A DNA stretch of 64,000 bases from Bdellovibrionaceae bacterium UBA3535 (GCA_002376845.1 DFOS01000024.1:62001-126000); one strand, 5' to 3'. Positions 1-9,167 are shown, counted from the first letter of the stretch. Notes: generated from the letters alone by a model not told the origin. Numbers and translations: made by a program.

Positions 1-1728
1 GAAATCTTATGGAATGGTGATGATGACTTTTTTGGTGTAAAAGGATTCTTTGAGTACTTAGAAACCAAAAAATACAAAATGCATGTACGTATATTTTTGG
101 CTCGCTACAAAAGCCCCTTTACTTGTGAAACTTGCCATGGCGAAAGATTAAAACCAGCCGCAAAAAATGTAAAAATAAAAGAAAAAAGCATTACGGACAT
201 TTCACAGTACAACTTGCAAAGCCTGTATGACTTTATTCAAACCATTGAGCTTTCCAAGGCTGAGGCAGCCATTGCCGAGGAAGTATTAAAACAATTAAAA
301 TCACGTCTAAGCTTTCTAATTCGTGTGGGCGTAGAATATTTAAGCTTAGATCGTCAGACCCGCACCTTATCGGGCGGCGAATACCAACGCATTCATTTGG
401 CCACACAACTAGGAATGGGCCTCTCGCAGGTACTTTATGTTCTAGATGAGCCCACCATTGGTTTGCACCCAAGAGACAACCTCCGCCTGATTGATATTTT
501 GAAAGAACTTAAAGAACTTGGTAACACCCTCGTTGTCGTGGAGCACGATCACGATGTGATAAACTCCGCAGATCATATTATTGAGATGGGGCCAGGCTCT
601 GGTAAAAATGGCGGTGAAATTTTGTTTGAAGGCGAAAGAAAAAAATTCTTAGCCAATAAAGATTCTCTTACTGCAAGTTTTATTCAAAAGGATCCCAAGG
701 TAAAAATTCAGCCGCCGCAAAAAATCCTTCCCCAAGATGAGGACAAATATTTATTTCTGGGCGGCTGTAGTGGGCACAATTTAAAAAATATCGATGTAAA
801 AATTCCGCTTGAGAGGTTGACCGTTGTCACCGGTGTGAGTGGATCAGGAAAATCTTCCTTGATTGGGCAAACCCTCTATCCACTATTGGCCCGTCATTTA
901 GGAGTGGACTACCCGCCTCATTTACCTTGCGAAGACTTCTCTTTGCCAGAGGAGGTAAAAAACGTGGTCATGATCGACCAATCTGCTGCCGGCAAGAATT
1001 CTCGCTCCAATCCCATCACCTATATGGGGGCATTTGATGAAGTTCGCAAAATCTTTGCCAGTCTAAAAGAATCCAAATCCCGTGCCTATAAACCTGGAAC
1101 CTTTAGCTTAAACGTAGAGGGAGGAAGATGTCCAAAATGTAAGGGCGAGGGCGTTGAGACCATTGAAATGCAGTTTCTAGATGAAGTGCGAATTCTTTGT
1201 GAAGATTGCAAGGGCAAGAGGTTTAAAAAAGAAGTTTTAGAAATTAAATTTGAAGGGAAAAGCATTCACGACATATTAAGCATGACTGTGGACGAGGCTA
1301 TCAACTTTTTTGTTTCCTACCCCAAAATCAGAAAGGCTCTTCGCTACTTACAAGAAGTGGGCCTAGGCTATATACAACTGGGTCAATCCTCCGCTTCTTT
1401 AAGCGGCGGCGAAACGCAGCGACTAAAATTGGCAAAAGAGTTTTCTAGCTCTAAACATAGCGGGAATATTTATATATTGGATGAACCCACAACAGGCTTA
1501 CATTTTCGAGAAATTGATTTGTTAATGAAAATCCTCTTTCAATTGGTAGATGCGGGCGCTACAGTTATTGTGATTGAACACAACCTAGATGTAATTAAAC
1601 AAGCGCATTATATAGTCGACCTAGGTCCTGAGGGCGGCAACGATGGTGGCAGCGTTTTATTTCAAGGGGGATTACAAAAATTCATAGGCAATAAGTCCAG
1701 TCATACCGCTAAATTTCTTACCAACTAA
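1..1728 (+). CDS. uvrA: Excinuclease ABC subunit A (5'-truncated by window)
   Basis: Damage-recognition ATPase of nucleotide excision repair, acting on DNA in the cytoplasm with UvrB and UvrC. The reading frame is open from base 1, so the N-terminal part, including the first Walker A, lies outside the window. Numbered from the Met at base 79: first ABC signature LSGGEYQR (98-105) with Walker B VLDEPTIGLH; second Walker A GVSGSGKSS (252-260); the zinc module with Cys351, Cys354, Cys374 and Cys377; second signature LSGGETQR (441-448) and a second DEPTTGLH. The run DQSAAGKNSRSNP stands where typical UvrA has DQSPIGRTPRSNP. A UvrA2-type paralogue cannot be excluded because the UvrB-binding domain is missing from view. 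No clear terminator follows. Confidence 0.9.
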   Translation, partial: EILWNGDDDFFGVKGFFEYLETKKYKMHVRIFLARYKSPFTCETCHGERLKPAAKNVKIKEKSITDISQYNLQSLYDFIQTIELSKAEAAIAEEVLKQLKSRLSFLIRVGVEYLSLDRQTRTLSGGEYQRIHLATQLGMGLSQVLYVLDEPTIGLHPRDNLRLIDILKELKELGNTLVVVEHDHDVINSADHIIEMGPGSGKNGGEILFEGERKKFLANKDSLTASFIQKDPKVKIQPPQKILPQDEDKYLFLGGCSGHNLKNIDVKIPLERLTVVTGVSGSGKSSLIGQTLYPLLARHLGVDYPPHLPCEDFSLPEEVKNVVMIDQSAAGKNSRSNPITYMGAFDEVRKIFASLKESKSRAYKPGTFSLNVEGGRCPKCKGEGVETIEMQFLDEVRILCEDCKGKRFKKEVLEIKFEGKSIHDILSMTVDEAINFFVSYPKIRKALRYLQEVGLGYIQLGQSSASLSGGETQRLKLAKEFSSSKHSGNIYILDEPTTGLHFREIDLLMKILFQLVDAGATVIVIEHNLDVIKQAHYIVDLGPEGGNDGGSVLFQGGLQKFIGNKSSHTAKFLTN

Positions 1729-1819
1729 GGTAGTAAATCTCCAAAAACTATTCATTTAGTAGTCAAGTTGTCTAGGGAATAGACGATATATAAAAAGTAG
1801 ACACAATAGGAGACTTATC

Positions 1820-3379
1820 ATGATTCGTTGGGAAGAGTTTGAGCACATTCACGTCATTAAAAAACTAAAACATATTCTTTCTTCTTGGTGGAGCATCGAT
1901 GTTATTTTCACCGAAGAGAATGGTTACATTCGTGGTTTTCAAGCGGGAGAAAATAAACTTAATAATCCCGTTGTAGATTTCTTCTTACAAAAAGATTCGG
2001 GCCGCGAAATGTTCGCCGATACTGTAAACAAAGCCATCAATGAATTACGCCAGAGCGATAAGAAATATTTGGTAAAAAAGTTTGAAATGACGGGTTTTGA
2101 TATTGCCGTCTTCCCCATACTAATTGACAATGATTTTCTTGGCACTTCTGTGGCCCTTGGCTTCTTTCACAATTCTGATAATATTGAGGAGCGCTATACC
2201 GAAGTTAGAGAGCGCATGGCCGCTTTCGGAGCTGATAGTGAAACCATAGAAAAGTGCGTGCCGGGCATTCGTAACCTAAAAGATCGAGAGCACGAACACT
2301 TTTGCGAGATTGTAGATCTAGTATCACAAGAGGTGGTGACTCTACACTTAGAAATCTCTGCTCGAGATGATAAAATCAACCAACTTAATAAAGAGCTTGG
2401 CGGACGCTATAAATATGACAGCATGATCGGTAAATCCAAGCCAATGCAAGAGCTATATGCCCTGCTAGATAAAATCAAGGCCACCGAATCCACTGTCTTA
2501 ATTCAAGGTGAAAATGGAACAGGTAAAGAACTCATTGCTAAGGCCATTCACTACAATTCGCCTAGAAAAAACAAACAGCTGGTGGTGCAAAACTGTTCTG
2601 CCTTTAATGACAACTTGTTAGAGTCTGAACTTTTTGGGCATGTAAAAGGCTCTTTTACCGGCGCTGTAAAAGATAAAAAAGGTTTGTTTGAAATTGCTGA
2701 TGGCGGCACGTTGTTCTTAGATGAGATCGGCGACACCTCTCCTACTATGCAAGTAAAGCTTTTGCGTGTTCTGCAAGAAGGCACTTTTGTGCCTGTTGGT
2801 TCTACCGAGTCCAGACGTGTAGACGTAAGAGTCATTGCCGCAACAAATAGGGATTTAAAAAAGATGATTGAAGACGGTAGTTTTCGTGAAGACTTGTATT
2901 ACCGACTGAATGTTATCAATATCAAAGTGCCGCCGCTGCGTGAGCGTAAAGAGGACATCCCGCTTCTTATCGATTATTTTCTAGATAGCGCTGCAAAAAA
3001 TAACAATACTCCCCGTAAAAACTTTAGCTCCAAAGCGATGGAGAAGCTTTACGATTATGCATGGCCCGGAAATATCCGAGAATTGCAAAATGAAGTGGAG
3101 CGTATGGTGGTTCTTGCCGGTGACGATACAAAGCTCGTACCCGAGATGCTATCTGGCCGCATTGTGGAAATGGGAGAAAAATCCAAAGTTCAAGGCGCAA
3201 GAGTGCATGGGAAACTTAAAGATGCCCTGGAGGAGCTTGAAAAGACTATGATTCTTGAGGGACTTCGCCGTACGGGCTGGAACAAATCCAAATTGGCAAA
3301 AGAGCTGGGTATTTCTCGTGCTGGCCTAATTATGAAAGTGGAAAAGTACGGCCTCGATAAGCGCAAAAACGCCCGCTAA
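1820..3379 (+). CDS. Sigma-54 enhancer-binding regulator with PocR-like sensor
   Basis: Cytoplasmic transcription activator for RNA polymerase-sigma-54. Residues 1 to about 175 resemble the PocR-type ligand-sensing domain (the WW/Ile-Asp-Val-Ile-Phe motif near 23-30). Next come a short coiled linker (about 175-195) and an AAA+ domain: Walker A GENGTGKE (230-237), the sigma-54 contact loop GSFTGA (277-282, Ser in place of the usual Ala), Walker B LFLDEI (298-303) and a sensor-region arginine set. A Fis-type helix-turn-helix lies in the last 50 residues (WNKSKLAKELGISRAGL). There is no receiver domain, so control is probably by a small ligand rather than phosphorylation. A good Shine-Dalgarno AGGAGA at 1808-1813 fixes the start. 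It is single-gene, closed by the terminator at 3402-3438. A sigma-54-like promoter lies just downstream, before the next gene. Confidence 0.9.
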   Translation: MIRWEEFEHIHVIKKLKHILSSWWSIDVIFTEENGYIRGFQAGENKLNNPVVDFFLQKDSGREMFADTVNKAINELRQSDKKYLVKKFEMTGFDIAVFPILIDNDFLGTSVALGFFHNSDNIEERYTEVRERMAAFGADSETIEKCVPGIRNLKDREHEHFCEIVDLVSQEVVTLHLEISARDDKINQLNKELGGRYKYDSMIGKSKPMQELYALLDKIKATESTVLIQGENGTGKELIAKAIHYNSPRKNKQLVVQNCSAFNDNLLESELFGHVKGSFTGAVKDKKGLFEIADGGTLFLDEIGDTSPTMQVKLLRVLQEGTFVPVGSTESRRVDVRVIAATNRDLKKMIEDGSFREDLYYRLNVINIKVPPLRERKEDIPLLIDYFLDSAAKNNNTPRKNFSSKAMEKLYDYAWPGNIRELQNEVERMVVLAGDDTKLVPEMLSGRIVEMGEKSKVQGARVHGKLKDALEELEKTMILEGLRRTGWNKSKLAKELGISRAGLIMKVEKYGLDKRKNAR

Positions 3380-3401
3380 TTTAGGGCTTCAGTAAGGAAT
3401 T

Positions 3402-3438
3402 AGGCTAGCTATAAAACACAAGCTAGCCTTACCTTTTT
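3402..3438 (+). terminator. Intrinsic terminator after the sigma-54 regulator
   Basis: Perfect 9-bp inverted repeat: AGGCTAGCT (3402-3410) and AGCTAGCCT (3421-3429), with a 10-base A-rich loop. A TACC spacer and five T follow (3434-3438). It lies 22 bases after the regulator stop codon. The T tract starts 4 bases after the stem, so termination may be imperfect. Confidence 0.7.
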
Positions 3439-3588
3439 ACTTCCATGTCCAGAAAATCTACAAGTCAGGTTTCTAACACAAGCATTGGTTTTTATTACCT
3501 TTTTACAAAGCAGAAGCTCTAAGCTTCCTAGCTTTGCCCTGACACCAAATAAAACTCACCAAAATTTACACATCCTAACGACAAAAAT

Positions 3589-3604
3589 TGGCACCACATT
3601 TGAA
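3589..3604 (+). promoter_or_regulatory. Candidate sigma-54 promoter (-24/-12)
   Basis: TGGCACC (3589-3595), four bases, then TTGAA (3600-3604). This matches the -24/-12 consensus TGGCACg-N4-TTGCa in spacing and in the whole -24 element. It departs from it at the usually conserved C of the -12 GC. It lies about 40 bases before the 3643 gene and 210 bases after a sigma-54 activator gene. The start of transcription would fall near 3615, leaving room for the Shine-Dalgarno at 3629-3635. Confidence 0.45.
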
Positions 3605-3642
3605 TATGACAATTACTGGAGAGATTCTTAAGGAGTAGCGAC

Positions 3643-4047
3643 GTGGAAATGTGCGAGCTTCGGCTGTTGGAGATTTTAAAAAAACGGTACCATTGTGATG
3701 TGGACATTCACTTTATGCAGCCAATGAATGGCGAAGAAAACCCCAAGTGGGAAGAGAGAGAAAAAAACATATACCGAAATCGGCATGCGAAATTTGTCAT
3801 GAGTGATGATTCGATCTATTTTCCGATCTATCGCGCTGATGACATTTTCGTTGCCATTGAGGTTTGTGATACGAACAAACTATCCGCTGCAGAAATAACG
3901 CAAATTAAAGATTGTGTGGAGTTGGTATTTAATGATCTTTATGTCTTGAGACAAGAAAACAACTTGTTAAAGCAAAGACAATCATTTATCGAATCACAGA
4001 GGCCTGAAAAGAATGTGATTCCATTTCGTGCCAAAAACTTACACTAG
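3643..4047 (+). CDS. Small GAF-like protein of unknown function
   Basis: A 134-residue cytoplasmic protein that I do not recognise. GTG start, chosen because AAGGAG (3630-3635) sits 7 bases upstream; an in-frame ATG at 3649 would put it 13 bases away. The centre (residues about 55-85, IYFPIYRADDIFVAIEV) looks like the beta-hairpin of a GAF-type sensor. It is faintly similar to the FPILIDNDFLGTSVAL strand of the neighbouring regulator, so it may be a degenerate sensory domain. The C-terminal third is predicted helical and charged. It has its own sigma-54-like promoter and probably belongs to the regulon of the upstream activator; this is inference from position. Confidence 0.75.
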   Translation: MEMCELRLLEILKKRYHCDVDIHFMQPMNGEENPKWEEREKNIYRNRHAKFVMSDDSIYFPIYRADDIFVAIEVCDTNKLSAAEITQIKDCVELVFNDLYVLRQENNLLKQRQSFIESQRPEKNVIPFRAKNLH

Positions 4048-4064
4048 ACAAAAGCCCTTTTTGA

Positions 4065-4100
4065 TTGAGTTCTGATGATTTCTTTTTTATTCTTTAAGAA
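4065..4100 (+). promoter_or_regulatory. Leaderless-type promoter of amgK
   Basis: TTGAGT (4065-4070), 17 bases, TATTCT (4088-4093), then six bases to the ATG at 4100. There is no Shine-Dalgarno. Standard -10 to +1 spacing puts the transcript start on the A of the start codon. Confidence 0.5.
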
Positions 4101-5140
4101 TGAATGCCATTCGAGAAGAGATTGTAAGAAAAGAGTCCTTTTACCGTTTTTTATGCAATTATTTTGGCTCTTCTAACTTTGAAGTTTTTGCCCTTGCTGG
4201 TGATGCATCTACCAGAAAATACTTTCGTATTGTTTACCAAAATACCTCGGCTGTTTTAATGGCCTGGGAAGCTTTTGAAGACAATGATGAATACCCTTTT
4301 TTGAGTGTGCTACGACATTTTCATAATTGCGGTATTCATGTTCCACAAGTATTGGCTAAAAAACCGGATGAAGGATTTATTCTGTTGGAAGATCTTGGTG
4401 ATCTTACACTAGAAAGAAGATTCTGGGAAACCTCTAGCCAAAAAGACATACTTCCTTATTACAAACTAGCGCTGGATGAACTCATTAAAATTCATACCAA
4501 GGCAAGTGACACTTCCGCCCCTTGTACAGCCTTTCAAATTGCATTTGATGCAGACAAACTACTTTGGGAGTTGCATTATGCCAAAAAGCACTATTTTCAA
4601 GATTTCTTAGGGGTCAAACTTAGTCCTCAAGAAGAGGAAACCTTAGAGAGCGCTTTTCAGCAAATTTGCCAACATCTATCAAGGCAAGAAAGAGTTATTT
4701 GCCACCGTGATTATCACTCGCGTAATGTGATGTTCAAACTCGGTAAAGTCTTTGTTATTGATTTTCAAGATGCGAGGATGGGACCAATCCACTACGACCT
4801 GGTATCACTACTAAAAGACTCTTACGTTAATCTATCCGATGAATCACAAGAAATTCTACTGCAATATTACTTTGATCAAATGATGACGAGAAAGCAGAAA
4901 GATTTAAATAACGAAGACTTTTTCTCTACTTATGAATTGCAATGCATTCAGCGGCAACTAAAAGCATGCGGCAGCTTTGCTAGCTTCTACAATACACGAG
5001 AAGACTTACGCTACTTAAAATACCTGAAGCCCACTACCAAGGCGATATTAAATACTTTAAGTGGTAGAGAAGACTTAAGAGAGCTCTATCAATTACTAAA
5101 TGAGAAAATTCTTAACAACGAAAAGTACCAAGAATTATGA
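4100..5140 (+). CDS. amgK: N-acetylmuramate/N-acetylglucosamine anomeric kinase
   Basis: Aminoglycoside-phosphotransferase-fold kinase that phosphorylates MurNAc (and GlcNAc) at the anomeric carbon. This is the first step of the cytoplasmic MurU peptidoglycan-recycling route, which bypasses de novo UDP-MurNAc synthesis. Catalytic loop HRDYHSRN (202-209) and metal-binding DFQDA (221-225), followed by GPIHYDLVSLLKD, which is characteristic of AmgK. The 346 residues match the family. The stop overlaps the murU start by four bases (ATGA), so the two are translationally coupled. There is no Shine-Dalgarno; the gene appears to be leaderless. A choline-kinase-like phosphotransferase is the alternative, but the murU partner makes AmgK likely. 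Confidence 0.85.
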   Translation: MNAIREEIVRKESFYRFLCNYFGSSNFEVFALAGDASTRKYFRIVYQNTSAVLMAWEAFEDNDEYPFLSVLRHFHNCGIHVPQVLAKKPDEGFILLEDLGDLTLERRFWETSSQKDILPYYKLALDELIKIHTKASDTSAPCTAFQIAFDADKLLWELHYAKKHYFQDFLGVKLSPQEEETLESAFQQICQHLSRQERVICHRDYHSRNVMFKLGKVFVIDFQDARMGPIHYDLVSLLKDSYVNLSDESQEILLQYYFDQMMTRKQKDLNNEDFFSTYELQCIQRQLKACGSFASFYNTREDLRYLKYLKPTTKAILNTLSGREDLRELYQLLNEKILNNEKYQEL

Positions 5141-6081
5141 AGGCATTTTTTCTAACCGCTGGCTTTGCCACTCGCTTCCGTCCCTATAGCGAGATTGTAC
5201 CAAAACCAATGATGCCCTTTATGGGGATGCCGTTAATGCTTTATACCTATGAATTTTTAAAAGAAGCAGGTGTAGATACAGCAATTTTTAATTTGCATCA
5301 CCAGGCAGAGAAAATGCGCCTTGGCGTTCTTGAGTATATAAAAGACAGCAATCTTATCTTTTCTCTGGAAGAGCCCAATATACTAGGTAGCGGCGGAGCA
5401 CTATTGTATGCAAAAAAATATTTAAATGAAGATTTCTTTTTAGCCAATGGCGATGAAGTCTTTTTTCCTGATCCTATAAATTTAAATTCACTCTACGAGC
5501 AACATATTAACGAAAAAAGATTGGCTACTTTCTTTTGCACGGAACACCCTCAGGCGGGCAAAGAATTTGGCGCCCTCTGGCTCGATGATGCAAATGTAGT
5601 TCGAGACATCGGCAAAGAAAAGTTTCAGGCAGGTCTTAAGGCAAAGCACTATGTGGGTATGGCGATATTATCTCCTGAAATATTTCACGGCCAAGATACC
5701 AGAGATTGCAATATCCTTTATGACATTTTGTATCCACACCTTGCCTCTAAGCGCCTATATGCTGAAAACTTGAAGATGGAATGGTTTGAAATGGGCAATG
5801 CTAAGTCCTATTTGGAAGCGCATGGGCTTGTTGCTAGTAAGTGGAATCACTTCTCGCAGAATGCATTATTTCAAAAAATGATGGCCAAGTATCTATCTAG
5901 CGCAACCATTGATACCCGTAATGGGGTGCATATTTCTTATGGCGCCAATCAGGAGATCCGAAAGCAAGGTTTTTCTTATCTTGCAAAGGGAATCGATACA
6001 GCCTCAATTCGCAGTTTAAACAATGCCATTGTCATTGGTCGCAGCGCCGAAACAGAGATTGAAAATCAAATTATTATTTAG
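5137..6081 (+). CDS. murU: MurNAc-1-phosphate uridylyltransferase with C-terminal extension
   Basis: Sugar-phosphate nucleotidyltransferase that converts MurNAc-1-P and UTP to UDP-MurNAc, the second step of the recycling pathway begun by AmgK. The nucleotide-binding signature GFATRFRP...PKPMMPF lies in residues 9-28, with the metal-site region LANGDEVFF further on. At 314 residues it is about 90 longer than the Pseudomonas enzyme as I recall it. The extra C-terminal part (about 225-314) has no motif I can name. The ATG overlaps the amgK stop by four bases. Its 3' end overlaps the convergent anmK gene by eight bases. The substrate is inferred from the amgK partner. Confidence 0.8.
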   Translation: MKAFFLTAGFATRFRPYSEIVPKPMMPFMGMPLMLYTYEFLKEAGVDTAIFNLHHQAEKMRLGVLEYIKDSNLIFSLEEPNILGSGGALLYAKKYLNEDFFLANGDEVFFPDPINLNSLYEQHINEKRLATFFCTEHPQAGKEFGALWLDDANVVRDIGKEKFQAGLKAKHYVGMAILSPEIFHGQDTRDCNILYDILYPHLASKRLYAENLKMEWFEMGNAKSYLEAHGLVASKWNHFSQNALFQKMMAKYLSSATIDTRNGVHISYGANQEIRKQGFSYLAKGIDTASIRSLNNAIVIGRSAETEIENQIII

Positions 6082-7150
6082 TTATTTTGCCCAAAACCAC
6101 TTTGTTTTTGGCGCCAGTAAAATTACGACTATCCACCGCTTTTCCCTGATAGCAGGCGTAGGCCAAATAGGCAAAAGCCGCAGCCTCAATATGTTGCGGC
6201 TCCCATGAAATTTCCTTCGTTGTAGATATTTCCACCTCAGGTAAGTAGTAGGCCACGGCATCCAAAAGATATTGATTTTTGGCTCCACCGCCGGAGAACA
6301 AAATTTCATCTGGCAGCTTTGGTAGCAAATCTTTATAGGCTTTAGCTATGGAAAATGCAGTAAAGTGGCTCAAAGTTGCCAGGGCATTGGCATGACCTAG
6401 AGCCTTTAATGAACGCTCATATTTTTTAAAAAAACTTTCACCAAACTCCTCTCTACCACAGGTTTTCGGAGCTTTTTTCTTAAAATAAGGGTGCCGCATC
6501 ATTTGCTGTATCAATTTTGCATCCTGCAAACCTTTTGATGCAACTTGGCCATTTCTATCAAATGCTTTTTTTAAATACTTTTGGCAATATAGGTCCATCA
6601 ATAAATTGGCTGGCCCGGTATCAAAAGAAATTTCTTTTGCGGAATAAAAGTAGGTTAAATTGGATATGCCGCCTAGATTATGAAAAGCAATATGATTTAG
6701 TTGAAATAGTTCCTTTAGGTGCCGATGGAATATACAGGCCAAAGGGGCTCCCTCACCGCCTGCGGCAATGTCCGCACTTCTGAAATCCGAAACCACGGGC
6801 ACATTTAGTTTTTGCTGTACATAGGAAGGCTCTCCGATTTGCAAACTAGCTCTGCCAGAATCGTGAAAAACCGTTTGTCCATGCATTCCCACCAAGTGAA
6901 ATTTCCACTTCTTTTTTGTTTTAATGGCTTGCAGGGTTTTTGCATAAAAAGAACCCAAATCATTGTGCAAAATCGCCAAATCACCAATGCTCATCTTATT
7001 TTCTGCTGCTTGTACAAGTCTTTTTCTTAAAAGTGGCGGGAACTTTACGGAGCTCGATGCTCGAAAGCGAAAGGACTTATCACTAGCACTACATAAAACA
7101 AAATCCACACCATCAATGGATGTACCATTCATTATTCCAACTACATTCAT
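6074..7150 (-). CDS. anmK: Anhydro-N-acetylmuramic acid kinase
   Basis: Converts 1,6-anhydro-MurNAc, the product of lytic transglycosylases and NagZ, to MurNAc-6-phosphate in the cytoplasm. Family hallmarks: GIMNGTSIDGVD (residues 5-16), MHGQTVFHD, GEPSY, DFRSADIAAGGEGAPL, NLGGISNLTY, DTGPANLLMD and the GGGAKN loop near the C-terminus. Its 358 residues are normal for AnmK. It faces amgK-murU convergently with an eight-base overlap. No Shine-Dalgarno is present: TAAACT lies exactly six bases before the ATG, as in other apparently leaderless genes here. Confidence 0.92.
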   Translation of the reverse strand: MNVVGIMNGTSIDGVDFVLCSASDKSFRFRASSSVKFPPLLRKRLVQAAENKMSIGDLAILHNDLGSFYAKTLQAIKTKKKWKFHLVGMHGQTVFHDSGRASLQIGEPSYVQQKLNVPVVSDFRSADIAAGGEGAPLACIFHRHLKELFQLNHIAFHNLGGISNLTYFYSAKEISFDTGPANLLMDLYCQKYLKKAFDRNGQVASKGLQDAKLIQQMMRHPYFKKKAPKTCGREEFGESFFKKYERSLKALGHANALATLSHFTAFSIAKAYKDLLPKLPDEILFSGGGAKNQYLLDAVAYYLPEVEISTTKEISWEPQHIEAAAFAYLAYACYQGKAVDSRNFTGAKNKVVLGKITK

Positions 7151-7185
7151 GTTTACAGTTTAGATGGATTTCAAGGCTTCGTCAC
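7151..7185 (-). promoter_or_regulatory. Leaderless-type promoter of anmK
   Basis: On the minus strand: GTGACG (7185-7180), 17 bases, TAAACT (7162-7157), six bases, ATG at 7150. The -35 is weak (4 of 6). The -10 placement is the recurring pattern in this window. Confidence 0.4.
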
Positions 7186-7188
7186 GAC

Positions 7189-9132
7189 TTAAAAAGCCGG
7201 TGGTGGCGGGTTCAATATCGGTCCTTTGGTATTTGGATCGCCGCCAAGAGCCAATTCCTTCGATTGCAAGTAGGACTTGGCTACAAGTTTCACGGAGTAG
7301 CCCGCACGACCTCCTGCCACACAAGAGGAATCTGTCGGCTGATCTCCGTCCTTTGCAGAAATAGTTTTACTACATTTACCAAAACGGTCCTCAGGAAAAG
7401 AGTAATCCATGGTTCCTTTGGGCGCCCAGTTTGTAAGTAAATGCTTCCAATTGCTGACTTTAAAAAATGCGTGCTTAAAATTATCAAAAGACTCATTTGC
7501 CACCACTATTTGTTGTTTCATATCATAAATGATATCTTGCTCTGGAAGAGAGCCCAAATCATGGGGAAAATCTTCTTCATCGCCTACCAATGGCATCAAA
7601 CGCTTGCCAAAGGTGTGATAAAACTCCGGCTGAATCGAATAATAGGTTATATCAAAGACATCTGGTGCCACCGCCGCCACTTCAAATTGGCGTAAAGTAA
7701 TATTGTTTGGCTTTTGCTCTTTCGTAAAGGCTAGCGGAATGCTCATGGCTAAATCTGGCAAATGATCATAGAGATGAACACTGCGAGTCGTATCCGCTAA
7801 ATCACTGCGTATCAAAGACAAGGTTGGGCCCGATTTTAAGCCGAGCTTATCCCCTGGAAAACGGGAAAAGTTGGGAACATTTTTTTGACTCAGTTCATAG
7901 GAGGTGGGGTCATCAAATCTTGGAGGCATCAGAGGGTCCACATCCTCACCGCTTTGCGCCCAGCCCTTCTGTCTCTGCCAGTACGTCTTAGTCCAGGGAC
8001 CAATTCTTCCACCAAAAGGTTTGGCAAAGGCTCTCGCCTTTAAAGAAATTGGCTCACCAAACGGAAAGAAGGGCTTTCTAGGCTTCGTTTCGGCTTTTAC
8101 ACCAACATAAACCATGACCCACGGATTTTTCTCACGCCCCCTGGTTGAATGAAATTCCATATTGGCACCTACGGGCTCACGCACAATTGGGTAATATTTA
8201 GCAGCATCTGCTTTGTTGGAATTTCTCGGCATAAAAATATTCGGATCTTTATGGGAGATGAATTTCGCTTCCCCTTGGCAGGCTTCGCTACCTTTATATA
8301 AATCTGTATAAAATACCACCGGAATAATTTTGGAATTTGGCAGCCAATCTTCCTCATTGAAATCGGCCAAGGAATTGAAAACTTCAAAATAACCATCATC
8401 TAAGCTCTGTTGATTGGCTCTAGTAAGATTGGCTCGAAGAGTTTTTTTCATGCCCTCCTTAATACTATTCCCATCAAGGTCTTCAAAGTTCTTAAGCCGT
8501 CCCACCAACTTTTTTATGAGGCTTTGTCTTTTTCCTACTTGAAAACGATAAGCAGCTAAATAGCTCAAGGCTACTTGAAAGTTAAACATCCCCATGCCTT
8601 CACAAGTATCAAGCTGCCCCCTACGCATGTCTTTAATGATATCTTCCGCCTCTTTATCCCATGGAAAAAAGCTACTAAGGTTCATATCTTTGATCGCTGG
8701 GATAGATATATTCTGGCCCTTTGCACATATATTTTCTGTATCTCGTGGAGAAATTTTATTGTATTTCCAGTTTCGGTTTGTCATACACAAGGACACATCA
8801 TCTGGGGCACTCCACGCTTTATCCTGCTGCTTGATACTAAAGGCACCAAAACCTGTGGCGGGATGCTCTTCTCTAGAAGAGTCACCAAATCCTCGCAAAC
8901 GCCAAGCTAGCAGTTTCCAATCCTGGCGAATTTGATAATTCAAATGCGCAATGACATTTAAAATTTCTGCCTGCTTCTGCGCGCCGTAGTAAGCAGCAAT
9001 ATCTACGGAATTTTGCAAATTGATTTTATCATGTACCGTCATGCCAACGTTGATCGACATGGCAAAAAACACAAATAGTACTTGAAACATTAAGGCAATA
9101 AATACGGTGATTTGACCACGCTGCGGATTCAT
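7189..9132 (-). CDS. TadE/TadG-like membrane-anchored protein
   Basis: A 647-residue protein with the N-terminal signature of TadG-type Flp-pilus proteins: a short QRGQITVF head, a hydrophobic segment (about residues 9-28), then an INLQNSVDIAAYYGAQKQ helix. The rest is a large, probably periplasmic domain without a motif I can name. The absence of other tad genes in the window means a pilus role is not shown. Its stop lies 38 bases before the anmK start on the same strand. TAGACT sits six bases before the ATG with TTGTAA 17 bases further up; no Shine-Dalgarno is seen. Confidence 0.7.
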   Translation of the reverse strand: MNPQRGQITVFIALMFQVLFVFFAMSINVGMTVHDKINLQNSVDIAAYYGAQKQAEILNVIAHLNYQIRQDWKLLAWRLRGFGDSSREEHPATGFGAFSIKQQDKAWSAPDDVSLCMTNRNWKYNKISPRDTENICAKGQNISIPAIKDMNLSSFFPWDKEAEDIIKDMRRGQLDTCEGMGMFNFQVALSYLAAYRFQVGKRQSLIKKLVGRLKNFEDLDGNSIKEGMKKTLRANLTRANQQSLDDGYFEVFNSLADFNEEDWLPNSKIIPVVFYTDLYKGSEACQGEAKFISHKDPNIFMPRNSNKADAAKYYPIVREPVGANMEFHSTRGREKNPWVMVYVGVKAETKPRKPFFPFGEPISLKARAFAKPFGGRIGPWTKTYWQRQKGWAQSGEDVDPLMPPRFDDPTSYELSQKNVPNFSRFPGDKLGLKSGPTLSLIRSDLADTTRSVHLYDHLPDLAMSIPLAFTKEQKPNNITLRQFEVAAVAPDVFDITYYSIQPEFYHTFGKRLMPLVGDEEDFPHDLGSLPEQDIIYDMKQQIVVANESFDNFKHAFFKVSNWKHLLTNWAPKGTMDYSFPEDRFGKCSKTISAKDGDQPTDSSCVAGGRAGYSVKLVAKSYLQSKELALGGDPNTKGPILNPPPPAF

Positions 9133-9167
9133 ATAAGTAGTCTATATCATTTTATTTTTGCTTACAA
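9133..9167 (-). promoter_or_regulatory. Leaderless-type promoter of the TadG-like gene
   Basis: On the minus strand: TTGTAA (9167-9162), 17 bases, TAGACT (9144-9139), six bases, ATG at 9132. No Shine-Dalgarno. Confidence 0.5.

Noticed and set aside
3444..3521. 25-codon open frame in the gap after the first terminator.
   Set aside because: No Shine-Dalgarno, no promoter of its own and no recognisable composition.
3525..3543. Minus-strand GTCAGGGCAAAGC, considered as part of a c-di-GMP (GEMM) riboswitch.
   Set aside because: The rest of the conserved aptamer core and the second stem are missing, and no minus-strand gene follows.
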